NCBI RefSeq assembly: GCF_900110735.1
Contig: NZ_FOET01000016.1
Location: forward strand, 62,001 to 126,000
From: Streptomyces radiopugnans
GTDB lineage: Bacteria > Actinomycetota > Actinomycetes > Streptomycetales > Streptomycetaceae
Direction of reading: 5' to 3'
DNA: 64,000 bases
Below are positions 9,096-17,986 of this stretch, piece after piece. The translations under genes were made by a program, and so were the position numbers. Below the pieces are notes generated by a model, which was given only the letters and a program-made list of their open reading frames with translations, ran no database searches and was not told the origin of the DNA. Positions within the stretch are counted from its first letter, which is position 1. Each line of letters begins with the position of its first letter.

Positions 9096-9977
9096 ATGGC
9101 GTTCACCCGTGCCACCGCGCAGCTCGCCGAGAAGCTGACCGAGAAGCTCACCGGGCTCACCGAGAGCCTCACCGAGAAGCACCACCTCTCCAGCCGCTCC
9201 GTGCGCACCCGCGCCGGTCTGGTCGGAGCCGCCGCCGTCGCCGTCACCGGCGTGGTCGGCGCCGCCGCCACCCCCGCGATCGCCACTCCGGACGAGGGCT
9301 CGCGAACCTACGCCCTGGGCTTCGTCCAGGCCATGGCCGTCGGCGACACGATCGCCGACGACGTCAGGGCCCAGGCCCAGGCCCAGCAGCGCGTCGCCGA
9401 CGCCGCCGCGGAGAAGGCGGCCGAGGAGAGGGCCGCGAAGGAGAAGGCCGCGAAGGCCGCCGAGAAGCGCCGGGCCGCCAAGGAGCGCGAGGCCGCCAAG
9501 GAGCGCGAGACCGCTGAGAAGAAGCGCGCGAACGAGCGCGCCGACCGCTCCGCCGAGCGCCGCTCGGCCACCGGCTACGTCGACCCGGTCGCGGGCGTGG
9601 ACACCACCACCACCTACAAGCAGGCCGGTGCCTCCTGGTCCTCCGGCAAGCACAGCGGCATCGACTTCCCCGCCAACACGGGCACCCCGGTGCGGTCCGT
9701 CGGCCCGGGCACCGTGGTGACGGTCGGCTGGGGCGGCGCGTACGGCAACCAGATCGTCATCCGCCACGACGACGGCAAGTACACCCAGTACGCCCACCTG
9801 TCCGCCACGAAGGTCTCGGCCGGCCAGAAGGTCGACGGCGGCCAGCAGATCGGCGCGGTCGGCTCCACCGGCAACAGCACCGGTCCGCACCTGCACTTCG
9901 AGGCCCGCAACGGCGCCTACTACGGCTCGGACTTCAACCCGATCACCTATCTGGCCGGCAAGGGCGTCGACGTCTGA
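9096..9977 (+). CDS. Secreted M23 (LytM) peptidoglycan endopeptidase with coiled coil
   Basis: This 293-residue protein should act in the cell wall by cutting peptide cross-links. The N-terminal 40 residues contain Leu/Lys repeats (EKLTEKLTGLTESLTEK). A hydrophobic segment follows at about 41-63, ending TPAIATP, as in a secretion signal, and then a charged Ala/Lys/Glu coiled coil at about 88-155. The LytM domain covers 160-293 with zinc ligands H186, D190 and H267 and catalytic H234 (YAHLS). It is under the c-di-AMP riboswitch described above. The start ATG has AAGGAAAGGAG upstream. The long N-terminus before the hydrophobic stretch is unusual for a signal peptide; an internal start is possible but lacks a ribosome site. 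Confidence 0.88.
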   Translation: MAFTRATAQLAEKLTEKLTGLTESLTEKHHLSSRSVRTRAGLVGAAAVAVTGVVGAAATPAIATPDEGSRTYALGFVQAMAVGDTIADDVRAQAQAQQRVADAAAEKAAEERAAKEKAAKAAEKRRAAKEREAAKERETAEKKRANERADRSAERRSATGYVDPVAGVDTTTTYKQAGASWSSGKHSGIDFPANTGTPVRSVGPGTVVTVGWGGAYGNQIVIRHDDGKYTQYAHLSATKVSAGQKVDGGQQIGAVGSTGNSTGPHLHFEARNGAYYGSDFNPITYLAGKGVDV

Positions 9978-10159
9978 CGGACCCGGTCCGCAGGGCACCC
10001 GGAAATCACGCACCGGCATCCGCCGCGCGGCCCGCGAGGTCGCGCGGCGGATGTTTTCACGTCTGTTTTCCGGCGGGCATCGGAAAACGCGTGGCAGTGG
10101 AATACAGTTCGTCTCTGCGGTACTTCGGGAAACATGGAGACGGCGGCGGAGGTCGGCCC

Positions 10160-10864
10160 ATGCGCATTTCCGCGCACATGGTGTGCAGCGCGGTCCGTGA
10201 CGACATCGTCTCCGGTGTGTTCCCGCCCGGGGCCCGGCTCACCGAGGAACTCCTCGCCAGGCGCTACGGCGTCTCGCGCGTCCCGGTGCGAGAGGCCCTG
10301 CGGACCCTGGAGTCGGAGGGCTTCGTCGTCTCCCGCCGCCACGCGGGCGCCTGCGTCGCCCAGCCCACCGAGCAGGAGGCCGCCGACCTGCTCGACATCC
10401 GCGCCCTGCTGGAGCCGCTGGGTACCGCGCGGGCCGCCCGGCGCCGCACCGAGGCGCAGCTGAGGGTGCTGCGCGGGCTGGTCCGCCTGGGCCTGCAGCG
10501 CGCGGAGAGCGGCCGGCTGTCCGATCTGGGGGCCCTGGAGGACTGGTACCACGAGACGCTGGCCCGGGCGTCGGGCAGTCCCAGCCTGGCCGCGCTGCTC
10601 ACACAGCTGCGCCGCAAGATCAACTGGGTGTACGCCGCGGAACCGCCGCTGCGCGCGGTCGCCGTGTGGCGGGAGCACGGAGCCGTCGTGGACGCCGTCG
10701 CGCGCGGCGACGCGGAGCGGGCGCGCGCCCTGGCGAGCGAGCACGTGGAACGCTCCGTCGCGGTGCGCCGCGAGCAGCGGCCGGTGGCCGCGCGCGACGG
10801 CCGCCGGAAAGGCCCGGTGAGAAGAACGAAACACACCGTAAACACGCCGTGTGACAATTCGTAA
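10160..10864 (+). CDS. GntR-family transcriptional regulator (FadR/FCD-like)
   Basis: This 234-residue regulator has an N-terminal winged helix (about residues 1-70, with GARLTEELLARRYGVSRVPV and the recognition helix REALRTLESEGF) and an all-helical FCD effector domain at about 80-220. FCD regulators sense organic acids or sugars. GGAGGT at 10148-10153, six bases ahead, fixes the ATG at 10160 over in-frame upstream starts. It is convergent with the HPr gene across a bidirectional terminator. In Streptomyces this regulator is regularly next to ptsH, which hints at a carbon-uptake role but does not prove one. The Arg/Lys-rich tail after residue 215 is poorly conserved. Confidence 0.85.
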   Translation: MRISAHMVCSAVRDDIVSGVFPPGARLTEELLARRYGVSRVPVREALRTLESEGFVVSRRHAGACVAQPTEQEAADLLDIRALLEPLGTARAARRRTEAQLRVLRGLVRLGLQRAESGRLSDLGALEDWYHETLARASGSPSLAALLTQLRRKINWVYAAEPPLRAVAVWREHGAVVDAVARGDAERARALASEHVERSVAVRREQRPVAARDGRRKGPVRRTKHTVNTPCDNS

Positions 10865-10930
10865 CAGGAATTGTGTACACAGGACGGGAATGCAAGGGGA
10901 ATGCGCGCCCGAAATTCTTCGGGTGCGGAA

Positions 10931-10961
10931 AAAGGCTGCGGGGCGTCGCCCCGCAGCCTTT
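10931..10961. terminator. Bidirectional terminator between GntR gene and ptsH
   Basis: A perfect 14-bp stem (10931-10944 with 10948-10961) has a three-base loop. It is flanked by A-rich sequence on the left, giving U tracts for the minus-strand transcript, and lies between convergent genes. Confidence 0.85.
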
Positions 10962-11066
10962 GCCGGTGTCTTCCTCCGGTGATTTCCGCCGCGTTTCCAC
11001 ACCGGGTCCGTATCCAGTGCCGTGTACGGGCCCGGTCCGGCGCGGCCGGGCGCCGGACCGGGTGGC

Positions 11067-11348
11067 TCAGACGGCTCCGGGCAGCTCGTCCAGCCCCTCG
11101 GAGACCAGCTTCGCCAGCCGGTCCAGGGCGGTGTCGGCGTCCTCGGCCGCGGAGGCCAGCACGATCTCCTGGCCGCCCTCCACCCCCAGCCCCAGTACCG
11201 AGAGCATCGAGGCGGCGTTGACCGGTTCGCCGTCCGGCCTGGCCACGGTGACGGGGACGCCCGAGGAGGTCACGGCGCGGACGAAGATCGCGGCGGGGCG
11301 GGCGTGCAGGCCCTCGGGCCAGCCGACGGTGACACGGCGCTCTGCCAT
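11067..11348 (-). CDS. ptsH: Phosphocarrier protein HPr of the PTS
   Basis: This 93-residue HPr carries phosphate from enzyme I to sugar-specific EIIA proteins. The phosphorylated histidine is H15 in GLHARPAA. The serine equivalent to the regulatory Ser46 is S47 in NAASMLSVLGL, so HPr kinase-type control is structurally possible, though actinobacteria often lack that use. It is slightly longer than the usual 85-88 residues, with an acidic C-terminus. In Streptomyces the PTS mainly serves N-acetylglucosamine and fructose uptake. It is a single gene on the minus strand, divergent from the acetyltransferase gene and ended by the shared hairpin at 10931-10961. Confidence 0.93.
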   Translation of the reverse strand: MAERRVTVGWPEGLHARPAAIFVRAVTSSGVPVTVARPDGEPVNAASMLSVLGLGVEGGQEIVLASAAEDADTALDRLAKLVSEGLDELPGAV

Positions 11349-11496
11349 GGTGTTGCCCTTCGAGTCGAAACGGATCGGAGCGGACCGGGCCGGGTCCGGT
11401 CGGGACCGGATCGCATGTACGGGGCCCAGCCCAGCTTCGCACAGGCGGGCGCCCGGGAAGGGGAGCCGACACCTCCGCGATCTGGTGCCCGGTGAC

Positions 11497-11502
11497 TAGG
11501 CT
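11497..11502 (+). promoter_or_regulatory. Leaderless-type -10 box TAGGCT
   Basis: TAGGCT ends eight bases before the ATG at 11510, so transcription would begin at or next to the start codon. No ribosome site is present, which fits a leaderless mRNA. Confidence 0.6.
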
Positions 11503-11509
11503 GACCCCC

Positions 11510-14302
11510 ATGCGGACGCCGAGCGAGCCTGCCTACCCCGCCCACTGGGAAGCCGACGTGGTGCTGCGCGACGGCGGCACGGCCCGGGTCCGCCCCATCA
11601 CGCCCGACGACGCCGAGCGCCTGGTCAGGTTCTACGAGCAGGTCTCCGACCAGTCGAAGTACTACCGCTTCTTCGCCCCCTACCCCCGGCTCTCCGACCG
11701 CGACGTACGCCGCTTCACCCACCACGACTACGTCGACCGGGTCGGCCTGGCCGCCATCGTCGGCGGCGAGTTCATCGCCACCGTCCGCTACGACCGCATC
11801 GACTCCTCCGGCCGCCCCGCCTCCCTGCCCGCCGACGAGGCCGAGGTCGCCTTCCTCGTCCGCGACGACCACCAGGGCCGCGGGGTCGGCTCCGCCCTGC
11901 TGGAGCACATCGCCGCCTGCGCCCGCGAGCGCGGGGTGCGCCGCTTCGTCGCCGAGGTGCTGCCCGCCAACACGAAGATGGTCAAGGTCTTCACGGACGC
12001 CGGCTACTCCCAGAAGCGCAGCTTCGAGGACGGCGCGGTCCACCTCACCTTCGGCATCGAACCGACCGAGCAGTCCCTGGCGGTCATGCGGGCCCGTGAG
12101 CAGCGCGCCGAGGCCCGCTCCGTGCAGCGGCTGCTGTCCCCCGGTGTGGTCGCGGTCATCGGCGCCAGCCGCAACCCGGGCGGGGCCGGGCGCACCGTCC
12201 TGGAGAGCCTGCGCACGGCCGGCTTCACCGGCCGCGTCCACGCCGTCAACCGCGCGCTGGAGGAGGGCCGCGCCGAGATCGACTCGGTGCCCGCCCACCG
12301 CTCGGTGCGCGACGTCCCCGAGCCCGTCGACCTCGCCGTCGTCGCCGTCCCCGCCCGGGAGGTGCCCGGGGTGGTCGCCGAGTGCGGGGAGCGGGGCGTG
12401 CAGGGACTGGTCGTCCTCTCCGCCGACTTCGGCCGCGACGCGCAGCGCGAACTGGTGCGGCAGGCCCGCTCCTACGGGATGCGCATCATCGGGCCCAACG
12501 CCTTCGGCCTGATCAACACCGCCCCGGACGTCCGGCTCAACGCCACCCTGTCGCCCGAGACGCCCGAACGCGGCCGCATCGGGCTGTTCACGCAGTCCGG
12601 GGCCATCGGCATCGCCGTGCTCGCCGGGCTGCACCGCCGCGGCCGGGGGGCCGGCGGCGTCTCCACCTTCGTCTCGGCCGGCAACCGCGCCGACGTCTCC
12701 GGCAACGACGTGCTCCAGTACTGGGACGACGACCCCGACACCGATGTCGTCCTGATGTACCTGGAGTCCTTCGGCAACCCCAGGAAGTTCAACCGCCTGG
12801 CCCGGCGCACCGCCGCCCGCAAGCCGATCGTCGTGGTCAAGGGCGCCCGCCACAACGCCAGCGCCCCGCCCCCCGGCCACGCCGTCCCGGCCGGCCGCAC
12901 CCCCGACGCCACGGTCTCCTCGCTGCTGCGGCAGGCCGGGGTCATCCGCGTCGACACCGTCACCGAACTCGTCGACGCCGGCGTGCTGCTGGCCACCCAG
13001 CCGCTGCCCGCCGGCCCGCGCGTGGGCATCCTGGGCAACGCCGAGTCGCTGTGCCTGCTCACCTACGACGCCTGCCTGGCGCGGGGCCTGCGCCCGCAGC
13101 CCGTCACCGACCTGACCACCGAGGCCACCCCCGAGGACTTCCGGCGGGCCCTGGCCGCCACCCTCGCCGACCCGGCCACCGACGCCGTCGTGGTCACCGC
13201 CATCCCCTGGGTGGACGCCAGCCACGGCCCGAAGGACGCGGCCCTGCTGGCCGAGTCACTGGCACAGGCGCTGCGCGAGCCGGCCGGTGGCGCGAGCGGC
13301 GGTGAGGACGGCGGCCGGAACGGCGCGGGAGCCGCGGGCGCCCCGGCCAAGCCGGTGGTCGTGGTCCATCTGGCCATCGAGGGCCTGGACGCCGCCCTCG
13401 CCGAACACCGACTGCCGGCCTACCCCGCCCCCGAGCGCGCCGTGGGCGCCCTGTCGGAGGCGGTCCGCTACGCGCAGTGGCGGCGCGACGCGGCCGAACC
13501 GGGCAGGGTGCCCGAGTACGACGACATCGACGAGGCTGCCGCCGCCGCCCTGCTGACCCGGGTGCGCGAGCCGGACCGCGGCACGCTCCGCAGCACACCC
13601 CTGAGCGGTGGGGAGGCGGCCGAACTGCTGGGCCACTACGGCGTTTCGGTGCAGCCCGTCCTGCCCGCGCCCGACGCCCGCGCCGCCCGCGCCGCCGCGA
13701 AGAGGCTGGGCTACCCCGTGGCCCTGAAGACCACCGCCCCCCATCTGCGCCACCGCCCCGACCTGGGAGGCGTACGGCTGGACATCGGCAGCGAGGCCGG
13801 ACTGCGGCGCGCCTACGCCAGGATGACCGAGCAACTGGGCGATCCCGCCGAGCTGCGGCCCGTCGTCCAGGCCATGGCGCCCCGCGGCGTGGACACCGCG
13901 GTGAAGGCCACCGTCGACCCGGCCATCGGCGCGGTGCTCTCCTTCGGGCTGGCCGGCCCGCCCTCGGAACTGCTGGGCGACGTCGCCCACCGGCTCGTCC
14001 CCGTCACCGACCGGGACGCGGCCGAACTTGTCCGCTCCATCCGCTCCGCGCCCGTGCTGTTCGGCTGGCGCGGCGCCCAGCCGGTGGACACCGCCGCCCT
14101 GGAGGAACTGCTGCTGCGCGTCTCCCGGCTGGTCGAGGACCATCCCGAGGTCGTCTCCGTCGACCTGGAACCGGTGGTCGTGGCCGCCCGCGGGCTGACC
14201 GTCCTGGACGCGGCCGTCCGCGTCGCCGAGCCGCCCGCCCCCTTCGGCACGGCCCATCCCGCCTGGGCCGACCTCGGCCCCCGCCGCCTGCCCGCGTACT
14301 GA
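11510..14302 (+). CDS. GNAT plus acyl-CoA-ligase-like protein acetyltransferase (Pat type)
   Basis: This 930-residue protein has an N-terminal GNAT acetyltransferase domain (about 15-190, acetyl-CoA loop RDDHQGRGVGSALL). A CoA-binding Rossmann domain (about 205-330, VAVIGASRNPGGAG), a succinyl-CoA-ligase-like region (about 335-480) and a C-terminal ATP-grasp region (about 680-920) follow. Placing GNAT first is the architecture known for the Streptomyces lividans enzyme PatA, which acetylates lysines of acyl-CoA synthetases to switch them off; S. enterica Pat has the opposite order. The ligase part is usually regulatory and not catalytic in this family. A TAGGCT -10 box lies eight bases before the ATG, so the mRNA is probably leaderless. 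Confidence 0.85.
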   Translation: MRTPSEPAYPAHWEADVVLRDGGTARVRPITPDDAERLVRFYEQVSDQSKYYRFFAPYPRLSDRDVRRFTHHDYVDRVGLAAIVGGEFIATVRYDRIDSSGRPASLPADEAEVAFLVRDDHQGRGVGSALLEHIAACARERGVRRFVAEVLPANTKMVKVFTDAGYSQKRSFEDGAVHLTFGIEPTEQSLAVMRAREQRAEARSVQRLLSPGVVAVIGASRNPGGAGRTVLESLRTAGFTGRVHAVNRALEEGRAEIDSVPAHRSVRDVPEPVDLAVVAVPAREVPGVVAECGERGVQGLVVLSADFGRDAQRELVRQARSYGMRIIGPNAFGLINTAPDVRLNATLSPETPERGRIGLFTQSGAIGIAVLAGLHRRGRGAGGVSTFVSAGNRADVSGNDVLQYWDDDPDTDVVLMYLESFGNPRKFNRLARRTAARKPIVVVKGARHNASAPPPGHAVPAGRTPDATVSSLLRQAGVIRVDTVTELVDAGVLLATQPLPAGPRVGILGNAESLCLLTYDACLARGLRPQPVTDLTTEATPEDFRRALAATLADPATDAVVVTAIPWVDASHGPKDAALLAESLAQALREPAGGASGGEDGGRNGAGAAGAPAKPVVVVHLAIEGLDAALAEHRLPAYPAPERAVGALSEAVRYAQWRRDAAEPGRVPEYDDIDEAAAAALLTRVREPDRGTLRSTPLSGGEAAELLGHYGVSVQPVLPAPDARAARAAAKRLGYPVALKTTAPHLRHRPDLGGVRLDIGSEAGLRRAYARMTEQLGDPAELRPVVQAMAPRGVDTAVKATVDPAIGAVLSFGLAGPPSELLGDVAHRLVPVTDRDAAELVRSIRSAPVLFGWRGAQPVDTAALEELLLRVSRLVEDHPEVVSVDLEPVVVAARGLTVLDAAVRVAEPPAPFGTAHPAWADLGPRRLPAY

Positions 14303-14317
14303 TCCGCCCGGTCCCCG

Positions 14318-14323
14318 TAGGAT
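14318..14323 (+). promoter_or_regulatory. Leaderless-type -10 box TAGGAT
   Basis: TAGGAT ends eight bases before the ATG at 14331, the same spacing as at 11497-11502. This supports that ATG over the in-frame ATG nine bases upstream. Confidence 0.6.
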
Positions 14324-14330
14324 GGGCCGC

Positions 14331-14924
14331 ATGGCGAAGACCGGTACGACGACCCAGGGGCTGCGCGCGGCCATCGAGCGCAGCGGCTACTACCCGGCTC
14401 TCGTGGCCGAGGCGGTCGAGTCCGCCGTGGGCGGTGAGCCCGTCTCCTCGTACGTGGTCCACCAGGAGACGACCTTCGACTCCAACGAGGTCCGCCGCCA
14501 TGTCACGGTGCTGGTGCTCACCGACACCCGGTTCATCGTCAGCCACACCGACGAGCAGCCCGCCGACGGCACCTCCCCCTCGCCGTACGCCACCACCTCC
14601 ACCGAGTCGGTGAAGCTGGAGCGGATCTCCTCGGTCGTCCTCAGCCGCGTCGTCGCCAACCCCGAGTCCTACACCCCCGGCACCCTGCCGCGCGAGGTCG
14701 TCCTCACCATCGGCTGGGGCGCCGTCTCCCGCCTCGACATGGAGCCCGCCAACTGCGGCGACCCCAACTGCGAGGCCGACCACGGCTACACGGGCTCCCT
14801 GACCGCCGACGACCTCTCGCTGCGCGTCAGCGAGGCGGGCGACGGACCGGACACCGTCCGCCAGGCGCTCACCTTCGCGCAGGCGCTGTCCGAGGCGACC
14901 GCGGCCACCGCCGGCACCCGCTGA
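14331..14924 (+). CDS. DUF5998-family conserved actinobacterial protein
   Basis: This 197-residue protein begins MAKTGTTTQGLRAAIERSGYYP. It is soluble with no membrane segment or signal. Features include HVTVLVLTDTRFIVSHTDE and a short Cys-containing stretch NCGDPNCEADHGYTGS that could bind metal. It matches the DUF5998 family, common in Streptomyces and of unknown function. Its stop shares one base with the start of the following phosphatase-type gene, so the two are translationally coupled and probably act together. Confidence 0.7.
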   Translation: MAKTGTTTQGLRAAIERSGYYPALVAEAVESAVGGEPVSSYVVHQETTFDSNEVRRHVTVLVLTDTRFIVSHTDEQPADGTSPSPYATTSTESVKLERISSVVLSRVVANPESYTPGTLPREVVLTIGWGAVSRLDMEPANCGDPNCEADHGYTGSLTADDLSLRVSEAGDGPDTVRQALTFAQALSEATAATAGTR

Positions 14925-16123
14925 TGGTCCAGTCCCTCCCGCACGGCCCGGCCGCCCACGACCCCGTCCCCCTGGACCCGCGCACCGCGCCCGTGCCGCG
15001 CTACGGCGACGCGTCGCTGGCCGACCTGCTGCCCGCCGTCGCCGCCGGGCAGGGCGTGCCCGGACTCTCCTCGGGCCTGGAGCTGGAGCCCGCCGACCGC
15101 GTGTGCGTCTTCCTGGTGGACGGCATGGGCTGGGAACTGCTGGCCGCCCATCCCGGCGAGGCGCCCTTCCTGGCCTCCCTGCTGCCCACCTCGCGCGGCG
15201 GCACCGGGCGGCCCCTCACCGCGGGCTTCCCCTCCACCACCGCCACCTCGCTCGCCTCCGTGGGCACCGGCCAGGTGCCCGGCGCCCACGGGCTGCCCGG
15301 CTACACCGTGCTCGATCCGGCCACCGGCGAGCTGATGAACCAGCTGCGCTGGCAGCCGTGGACCGACCCGCACCTGTGGCAGCCGTACCCCACCGTCTTC
15401 CAGCTCGCCGACGCCGCCGGCGTCGCCGCCTGCCAGGTCACCGCCCCCCACTTCGAGCACACCCCGCTCACGAAGATCGCGCTGTCGGGCGGCTCCTTCC
15501 TCGGCCGCCTGCCGGCCGAGGAGCGCATGGACCTGGCCGCCGAGCGGCTGGGCTCGGCCGACCGCGCGCTGGTCTACACGTACTACGCCGAACTCGACGG
15601 CAGCGGCCACCGCCACGGCGTGGACTCCGACGCCTGGCGCGGCCAGCTGATGTACGTCGACCGCCTCGCCCAGCGCCTGGCCGAGCGGCTTCCGCCGCGT
15701 TCCGCCCTCTACATCACCGCCGACCACGGCATGGTGGACATCCCGCAGGACCCGGACGCCCGCTACGACTTCGACCACGACTGGGAACTGCGCGCGGGCG
15801 TCGCACGGCTCGGCGGCGAGGGCCGGGCCCGCCATCTGTACGCGGTGCCGGGCGCCGCCGGGGACGTCCACGCCGTCTGGCGCGAGGTCCTGGCGGACCG
15901 GGCGTGGGTGGCCACCCGGGACGAGGCGATCGAACTGGGCTGGTTCGGGCCGCGCGTCGACGACCGGGTGCGCGCCCGGATCGGCGACGTGGTGGCCGCG
16001 ATGACCGGCACGGTCGCGGTCGTCGCCACCGAGACCGAGCCCAACGAGTCCGAACTGATCGGCATGCACGGCTCGATGACGCCGGCCGAGCAGCTGGTCC
16101 CCCTGCTGGAAGTCCGCACGTAG
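14924..16123 (+). CDS. Alkaline phosphatase superfamily / nucleotide pyrophosphatase-like enzyme
   Basis: This 399-residue metal-dependent phosphoesterase or phosphodiesterase has two-metal site residues in order: Asp in FLVDGMGWE, the nucleophile Thr in AGFPSTTATS, Asp and His in ELDGSGHRHG, DHG in ITADHGMVDI, and a distal His in IGMHGSMTP. This pattern fits the nucleotide pyrophosphatase/phosphodiesterase branch. There is no signal peptide, so it acts in the cytoplasm. The ATG overlaps the stop of the DUF5998 gene by one base. The substrate is unknown; thymidine kinase lies next but 80 bases away with its own ribosome site. Confidence 0.85.
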   Translation: MVQSLPHGPAAHDPVPLDPRTAPVPRYGDASLADLLPAVAAGQGVPGLSSGLELEPADRVCVFLVDGMGWELLAAHPGEAPFLASLLPTSRGGTGRPLTAGFPSTTATSLASVGTGQVPGAHGLPGYTVLDPATGELMNQLRWQPWTDPHLWQPYPTVFQLADAAGVAACQVTAPHFEHTPLTKIALSGGSFLGRLPAEERMDLAAERLGSADRALVYTYYAELDGSGHRHGVDSDAWRGQLMYVDRLAQRLAERLPPRSALYITADHGMVDIPQDPDARYDFDHDWELRAGVARLGGEGRARHLYAVPGAAGDVHAVWREVLADRAWVATRDEAIELGWFGPRVDDRVRARIGDVVAAMTGTVAVVATETEPNESELIGMHGSMTPAEQLVPLLEVRT

Positions 16124-16205
16124 CCTGGGACCGCCGGACCCGCCCGCCGCCGCGCGGGTCCGCCGCCACCGCCGTACGCCGATCGCCGAAAGGTTTCTCC
16201 TCCCC

Positions 16206-16892
16206 ATGCCCGAACTGGTCTTCTTCGCCGGAACGATGGACTGCGGGAAGAGCACCCTCGCACTCCAGATCCAGCACAACCGCTCGGCGCGGGGACTGTC
16301 GGGGATGATCTTCACCCGCAACGACCGGGCGGGGGAGGGGCGGCTCTCCTCAAGGCTCGGCCTGGTCACCGAGGCCGTGGAGGCGGGCGAGGGCTTCGAC
16401 TTCCACGCCCATCTGGTGCGGCATCTGACGTCCGGTGGCCGCACGGACTACGTGATCGCGGACGAGGCGCAGTTCCTGGACCCGGGGCAGGTCGACCAAC
16501 TCGCCTGCGTCGTCGACGACCTGGGCATCGACGTCTTCGCCTTCGGCATCACCACCGACTTCCGCACCAGGCTCTTCCCGGGCTCCCGGCGGCTGATCGA
16601 GCTGGCCGACCGGATCGAGTCCCTCCAGGTCGAGGCGCTGTGCTGGTGCGGCGCACGCGCCACCCACAACGCCCGCACGGTCGGCGGCCGGATGGTCGTC
16701 GAGGGGGCGCAGGTCGTCGTCGGGGACGTCGCGGGCCCGCAGGGCACCGCGGGGGAGGACGTCGGCTACGAGGTGCTGTGCCGGCGCCACCACCGGCGCC
16801 GGCTCACCGCGGCCGCGGCCCGGGCGGGGGCCCTGTCCCCGGACGTGCTGCCCGTGGACGGTGCGGACGCCCCCGCCCTGCACCACGGCTGA
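16206..16892 (+). CDS. tdk: Thymidine kinase, type II
   Basis: This 228-residue salvage enzyme phosphorylates thymidine with ATP. The P-loop is GTMDCGKST (residues 9-17), the Walker-B-like block is VIADEAQFLD, and the zinc-binding lasso is made from CWCG and CRRHH. It has the size and layout of the tetrameric bacterial type II enzyme. The ATG has GAAAGG about 12 bases upstream. The C-terminal 25 residues are a poorly conserved extension. It is convergent with the VOC gene. Confidence 0.92.
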   Translation: MPELVFFAGTMDCGKSTLALQIQHNRSARGLSGMIFTRNDRAGEGRLSSRLGLVTEAVEAGEGFDFHAHLVRHLTSGGRTDYVIADEAQFLDPGQVDQLACVVDDLGIDVFAFGITTDFRTRLFPGSRRLIELADRIESLQVEALCWCGARATHNARTVGGRMVVEGAQVVVGDVAGPQGTAGEDVGYEVLCRRHHRRRLTAAAARAGALSPDVLPVDGADAPALHHG

Positions 16893-16925
16893 ACGGTCCT
16901 CAACGGGCGCTCCCCGCAGGGGATT

Positions 16926-17738
16926 TCACGAACCCCGGCGGCCCGTGTGGACCACCGCGAAGGGCGCGCCCTCGCGGTCGGCGACCCGAGCCGTCCGCCC
17001 GTACGGCGTGTCGTGCGGCGGGAGCAGGACGCGTCCACCCAGTTCGGCCACCCGGCGCGCCGCCGCGTCGGTGTCGTCCACCTCGACGTACATCAGCCAG
17101 TGCGAGCCGCGGTCGTGCGGCAACTCGTCCCCGACGCCGCGGACACCGCCGACGATCCGGCCGTGCGCCGTCAGGGTCAGGCGGTCCGGCTCCGCGTCCG
17201 CACCGCCCGCGCCCAGGTGCTCCCCGGAGGGCTCGCTCTCCAGGCCGAAGACCGTCTGGTAGAACTTCTCGACCGCCGACGCCCGGTGGGTGACCAGCTC
17301 GTTCCACACCACCGTGCCCGGACCGCCGCCCATGCGGGCCCCGGGCCGCGTGTCCGTCTGCCGTATCCCGAAGGAGGCCCCGGAGGGGTCCGCCGCGATC
17401 GCCACGCGCATCGTCCCCTCCATGTCCAGCGGGCCCACCCCGACCGTCCCGCCGCACAGCCGGACCAGCTCCGCGGCCTTGTCGGCGTCGTCGGCGGACA
17501 GGTACGGCAGCCAGGCGGGCAGGCACTGCCGCCCCCGCGGCATCTGGCCGATGCACGCGACCTCGCTCCCGTCGAGCAGCGCACGGAAGTGCGGGCCGGC
17601 CGACCCCGGCCCCGGGCCCTGCCGGTAGTCCCAGCCGAACAACTCGTGGTAGAACTCCTGGCTCGCCGCCGGGTCGTGGGCCAGCAGGCTCAGCCAGGAG
17701 GGGGTGCCCGGAGCGTGTCGTGCCGCTGCCTCGGTCAT
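16926..17738 (-). CDS. Two-domain VOC (glyoxalase/bleomycin-resistance fold) protein
   Basis: This 270-residue protein has two VOC modules, about 10-125 (SWLSLLAHDPAASQEFYHELFGW) and 140-265 (VVWNELVTHRASAVEKFYQTVFG). Such proteins bind a divalent metal and a small molecule; members include dioxygenases, glyoxalases and antibiotic-binding proteins. In Streptomyces this two-domain form is usually described only as a VOC-family hydrolase or oxidoreductase. The ATG is preceded by GAGGAG. It is divergent from the rhodanese gene across 248 bases. The substrate is not predictable. Confidence 0.75.
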   Translation of the reverse strand: MTEAAARHAPGTPSWLSLLAHDPAASQEFYHELFGWDYRQGPGPGSAGPHFRALLDGSEVACIGQMPRGRQCLPAWLPYLSADDADKAAELVRLCGGTVGVGPLDMEGTMRVAIAADPSGASFGIRQTDTRPGARMGGGPGTVVWNELVTHRASAVEKFYQTVFGLESEPSGEHLGAGGADAEPDRLTLTAHGRIVGGVRGVGDELPHDRGSHWLMYVEVDDTDAAARRVAELGGRVLLPPHDTPYGRTARVADREGAPFAVVHTGRRGS

Positions 17739-17986
17739 CTCTTCACTTCTCTCCTCGGGACCGTCGTCGATGCGGTCGTCCGGTGATCTTCCGTGCACTG
17801 TCGGTGCCCATGGTCTCATTCGACGCCCATGCCGCGCACGGGGCCGTCCCGCCCGTAAGGGGAGAGGCGGTCCTCCGGGGAGAACAGCGGACATCTCGCC
17901 CCCGGCCCCGCTCCGCACGCCGACACGGGCGGGCCGCGCCGGGCGGTGGCCAGGACATACGGGAACGGCCGCGCGAAGATACGGCC

